64,000 nucleotides of DNA. It comes from Phaeosaccion multiseriatum (taxonomy: Eukaryota; Ochrophyta, other classes). Below are positions 61,672 through 64,000 of the stretch, piece after piece; the stretch's first letter is position 1, and each line of letters opens with the position of its first letter. Below the pieces are notes generated by a model. It did not search any database. It was given only the letters and a program-made list of their open reading frames with translations, and was not told the origin of the DNA. Location: positions 2,356,001-2,420,000 of the forward strand of contig OZ218953.1 in NCBI GenBank assembly GCA_965112735.1, read 5' to 3'. Made by a program: the position numbers and the translations under genes.

Positions 61672-63592
61672 ATGAGTGTGGAGAGAGATTGCGAAGAGAG
61701 GGTGAGGAGAGAGGGCGACGGATCGCACGGATCGCCTGAGAGAAGATTGGGTGTTCAGGAGGAGTCGCCACCGCCCTCTCTCTTCCTGCTCAAGAGGAAG
61801 ATGAGCGGAGGCTCGACGCGCTTTCGGCAACGAGCTACTGCCACTTCCACCACCACCTGTACCTTGAGGACGGGACGGGACGGGACAGGCGGCACGGGAA
61901 GCAGCACCACAGCCTTTCTCTCGAAAGGGGGGAGGAGGGGGGAGGAGATGCAGAGAACGCGGCAGCAATGCACACGTCAGGGTGGAGAGGATAAGACGAG
62001 AGCAGGAGCAGGGAAGGCAGAAGGAGAAGAAGGTCAGCTGTCGCGCCACCTTCATCATACTCTGGGCTTTGGCGCACGCCATCCCCCTTCTTGTGCTGCT
62101 GGGGCTGCTGCTGCTGGTGAACCACGCAGCTCAATCTCGTGCTCGGGTCCTGCGACTGACGAGGATGGTTCGGCTATGATAGAAGTAGTGGAGTGGGTGT
62201 GCACCGAGTGCAACAGGAAGTGCATCCCGGTGAGTGTGTGCTGCTAGGGAGAGGGTCGGAGCCTGAGGAGGAGGAGGAGGTGGCGAGGGCTGTGGAGGGA
62301 GAGGGGGAGTGAAGCACTATTGATCCGTTTGTGTCGCTACCGACTAAGTCAGTGAGTGTTGGAGAGTGTGCGTCTCTTGCCCGCCCATCCCCTCACCGCA
62401 TTGATCTCGTGCCTGCTGGCCCCTGCAATGGTGGATGCCCGAACAGATTCGCTCCGAGTCGCGCTGCATCTGCGGCCACCGCCTCAAGGACCACCTTCCC
62501 AAGCCAAAGTCTCTTCGCGCTGGCCATCATCAGCAGCAGCAGCAGCACCAGCAGCAGAAGGGGCGTCGGACAAAGCCCTGGGCCTGCACCTCTGCGGGGT
62601 GTGCATGTCGCAAATTCAAGTACGTACCACTACTTACTGTGGCTCATCGTTTCGGTTCACTTTCAATGACTCTCTTGCCTGCTTCGTGGCCGATGGTGGC
62701 AGACGGCTAACGCGCAAGTTGCGGTCGCTATGGTGGCGCTGTACCCGGAAGGAAGCAGTGAGAAGGCCGACCCTCCCCTCTCTCTGTCTTTCTCTCTCTC
62801 TTTCTTCCTAGCCATCTCTCCCCCGCTCACACACGTCTCTCTCTGCTCTCTCTCTCTCACACATACATGTCTTTCTCTCTTTTTCTTCCTCGCCATCTCT
62901 CTCACACGCGTGTCTCTCTCCCTCTCTCTCTCTTTCACACAAACACATCTCCCTCTCGCTCTCTCCCTCCCTCCCTCTCTCCCCCCTCTCTCGTTCCTTC
63001 TCACTCTCCCCCTCGCACACAAACAGGTATATAGTGGCGGAAGGAGCGTGGATCCTTCGCTGCCGGTGTAAGCACAAACACACCGATCACGACCCCAACC
63101 CGCCCCACTTGTGCCGCAAGCCGCAATGCACCACCTGCGAGGGCTTCGACTCGCCATGGGTCTGCAACTGCAACCACCCTTGGGCCTCGCACGTGCAGGT
63201 GAGTAGCGTGGCGGGGATGGCAGTGAATGGCAGGGGCGTGCCGTGGAAATCGAACCGAGAGTGGAGCGAGAGAGAGAGAGCCTGGAGAAGGGCGGAGAGA
63301 GAGAGCATCCCTGCATGCTTTTTCTTCTACGACGTGCTTAACTTGCTTGCTTGCCTTCTGACTGCTCCTCTTGTATCACTGCACTCGCCCACCCGCGTGA
63401 TACTTACTTCCATCCACTTCCATCCTCATCCTCGTCTGTCTATGCTATGCCTGCTCACCTCTCGAGCAGAAATTTGTGAAGAAGCCGCGCAGCTCCTCCT
63501 TCTTTTCAGAGGCGGACCTGTCTGACTTGGGCGGGGTGGTGGCCAGAACAGACCTGCAGGAGGCCCCTCTGGGGCTGCGCGGCAACACATGA
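61672..63592 (+). CDS. FAM221-family Cys/His-rich protein
   Basis: Four exons (61672-62229, 62447-62619, 63027-63198, 63470-63592) join in phase to give 341 aa. The first ~150 residues are low-complexity and basic, and the true start may be further downstream. The conserved part starts WVCTECNRKCIP. It continues RCICGHRLKDH, a Gln-rich insert, CTSAGCACRKF, GAWILRCRCKHKHTDHD, HLCRKPQCTTCEGFDSPWVC and CNHPWASHVQ. The regular CxCxH/CxCGH spacing matches the FAM221A/B family, found mostly in ciliated eukaryotes and probably binding zinc. It ends in an acidic tail with FFSEADLSDLGG. No enzymatic role is known. Intron 2 is rich in CTCTCT. The gene converges on the WD40 gene at the window end. Confidence 0.83.
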
Positions 63593-63785
63593 TGGGCGAG
63601 CGAGTCTTTCGAGTGCATCAAAGTCCATCCCATCCGGCACTTATCATAAAAAGGCCGAAAAAGGCCGAAAAAGGCCGAGTGTAATTATATCATTTTCATG
63701 ATTGATGGATTAATTGTATAAAGTACCCACATGTAAGTTGACACGAGGCCGACCACCCCTCACCCACCCCCCCCTTTTACTACTT
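63593..63785. other. Convergent 3' region between the FAM221-like and WD40 genes
   Basis: It contains three copies of AAAAAGGCCG (63646-63680) and an AT-rich stretch that could serve polyadenylation. No gene is seen. Confidence 0.6.
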
Positions 63786-63987
63786 TTACCCCTTGGGGAT
63801 GACCCTCCACACAAAGATGCACTTATCGTTGCCGCCAGTTGTGACAATGCGCTGTCCATCCCGCGTGAAGCGCACATTCGTCACATGACTGGAGTGCGCC
63901 GTGCCCTGCTCGCACTCGGCCCTCTTGCTGATGCAGGGGTAATGGAACACGTTGAGCCGCCCCAGATCGTCCACTGTGGCCACGTAT
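63786..63987 (-). CDS. C-terminal exon of a WD40 protein, EML-like (partial, runs off window)
   Basis: From the acceptor at about 63988 (sense CTGCAG) the frame reads YVATVDDLGRLNVFHYPCI, then SSHVTNVRFTRDGQRIVTTG and GNDKCIFVWRV, ending IPKG and a stop at 63786. These are the last one and a half WD40 blades. The combination of ATVDDLG, HVTNVRF and TTGGNDK followed immediately by the C-terminus is typical of EMAP-like (EML) microtubule-associated proteins. Other WD40 families cannot be excluded from 66 residues. The rest of the gene lies beyond the right edge. Confidence 0.65.
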
Positions 63988-64000
63988 CTGCAGGGCGGGG

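Overview
This is a nuclear window from a eukaryote, most likely a photosynthetic stramenopile (heterokont) alga. The genes are GC-rich and broken by many short GT-AG introns, and almost every acceptor is CAG. Two proteins open with heterokont-style plastid or ER leaders; the Mpv17-like protein has an A-F motif after its signal peptide. The LRR-ROCO gene has the one-LRR-per-72-nt-exon layout best known from the brown alga Ectocarpus. Introns here are short and crowded with microsatellites, so I do not assign a genus. Exon models were built by hand from reading frame, splice motifs and phase. Where I summed them, the coding lengths divide by three.

Layout: 289-1257 (+) is the 3' end of an Ala/Lys-rich protein of unknown function. 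1586-1802 is a MITE-like element. 2063-7106 (+) is a 12-exon betaine-aldehyde-dehydrogenase-type ALDH. 7941-13435 (-) is a 10-exon protein carrying repeated CTFxP motifs. It is divergent from an Mpv17/PMP22-family gene at 13740-14962 (+). 15.0-17.3 kb is accessory DNA: a fold-back element with a GSLPSG-repeat ORF, then a long near-perfect palindrome holding a tiny spliced ORF. 17536-20254 (+) is a NUDT6-type Nudix hydrolase and 21207-22087 (-) a zinc-finger protein with a plastid-type leader.

22525-39781 (+) is a 21-exon, roughly 3,500-residue gene for the catalytic subunit of DNA polymerase zeta (REV3). It is swollen by acidic and glutamine-rich insertions and carries a Tudor-like domain. 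It converges on a 19-exon, 1,505-residue PPR protein at 40540-52897 (-). 53941-61098 (-) is an LRR-ROCO GTPase with a cap exon, 18 tandem 72-nt LRR exons with near-identical introns, and one 3.7-kb exon for Roc-COR and the tail. 61672-63592 (+) is a FAM221-family Cys/His-rich protein, and 63786-63987 (-) is the last exon of a WD40 (EML-like) protein that runs out of the window.

The genes are housekeeping or regulatory and do not form a pathway. The most unusual structures are the LRR exon array of the ROCO receptor, a dispersed interrupted-CAG element that inserts a [12 protein letters not shown] peptide into several unrelated proteins, and an intron of REV3 made of tandemly repeated splice donors.
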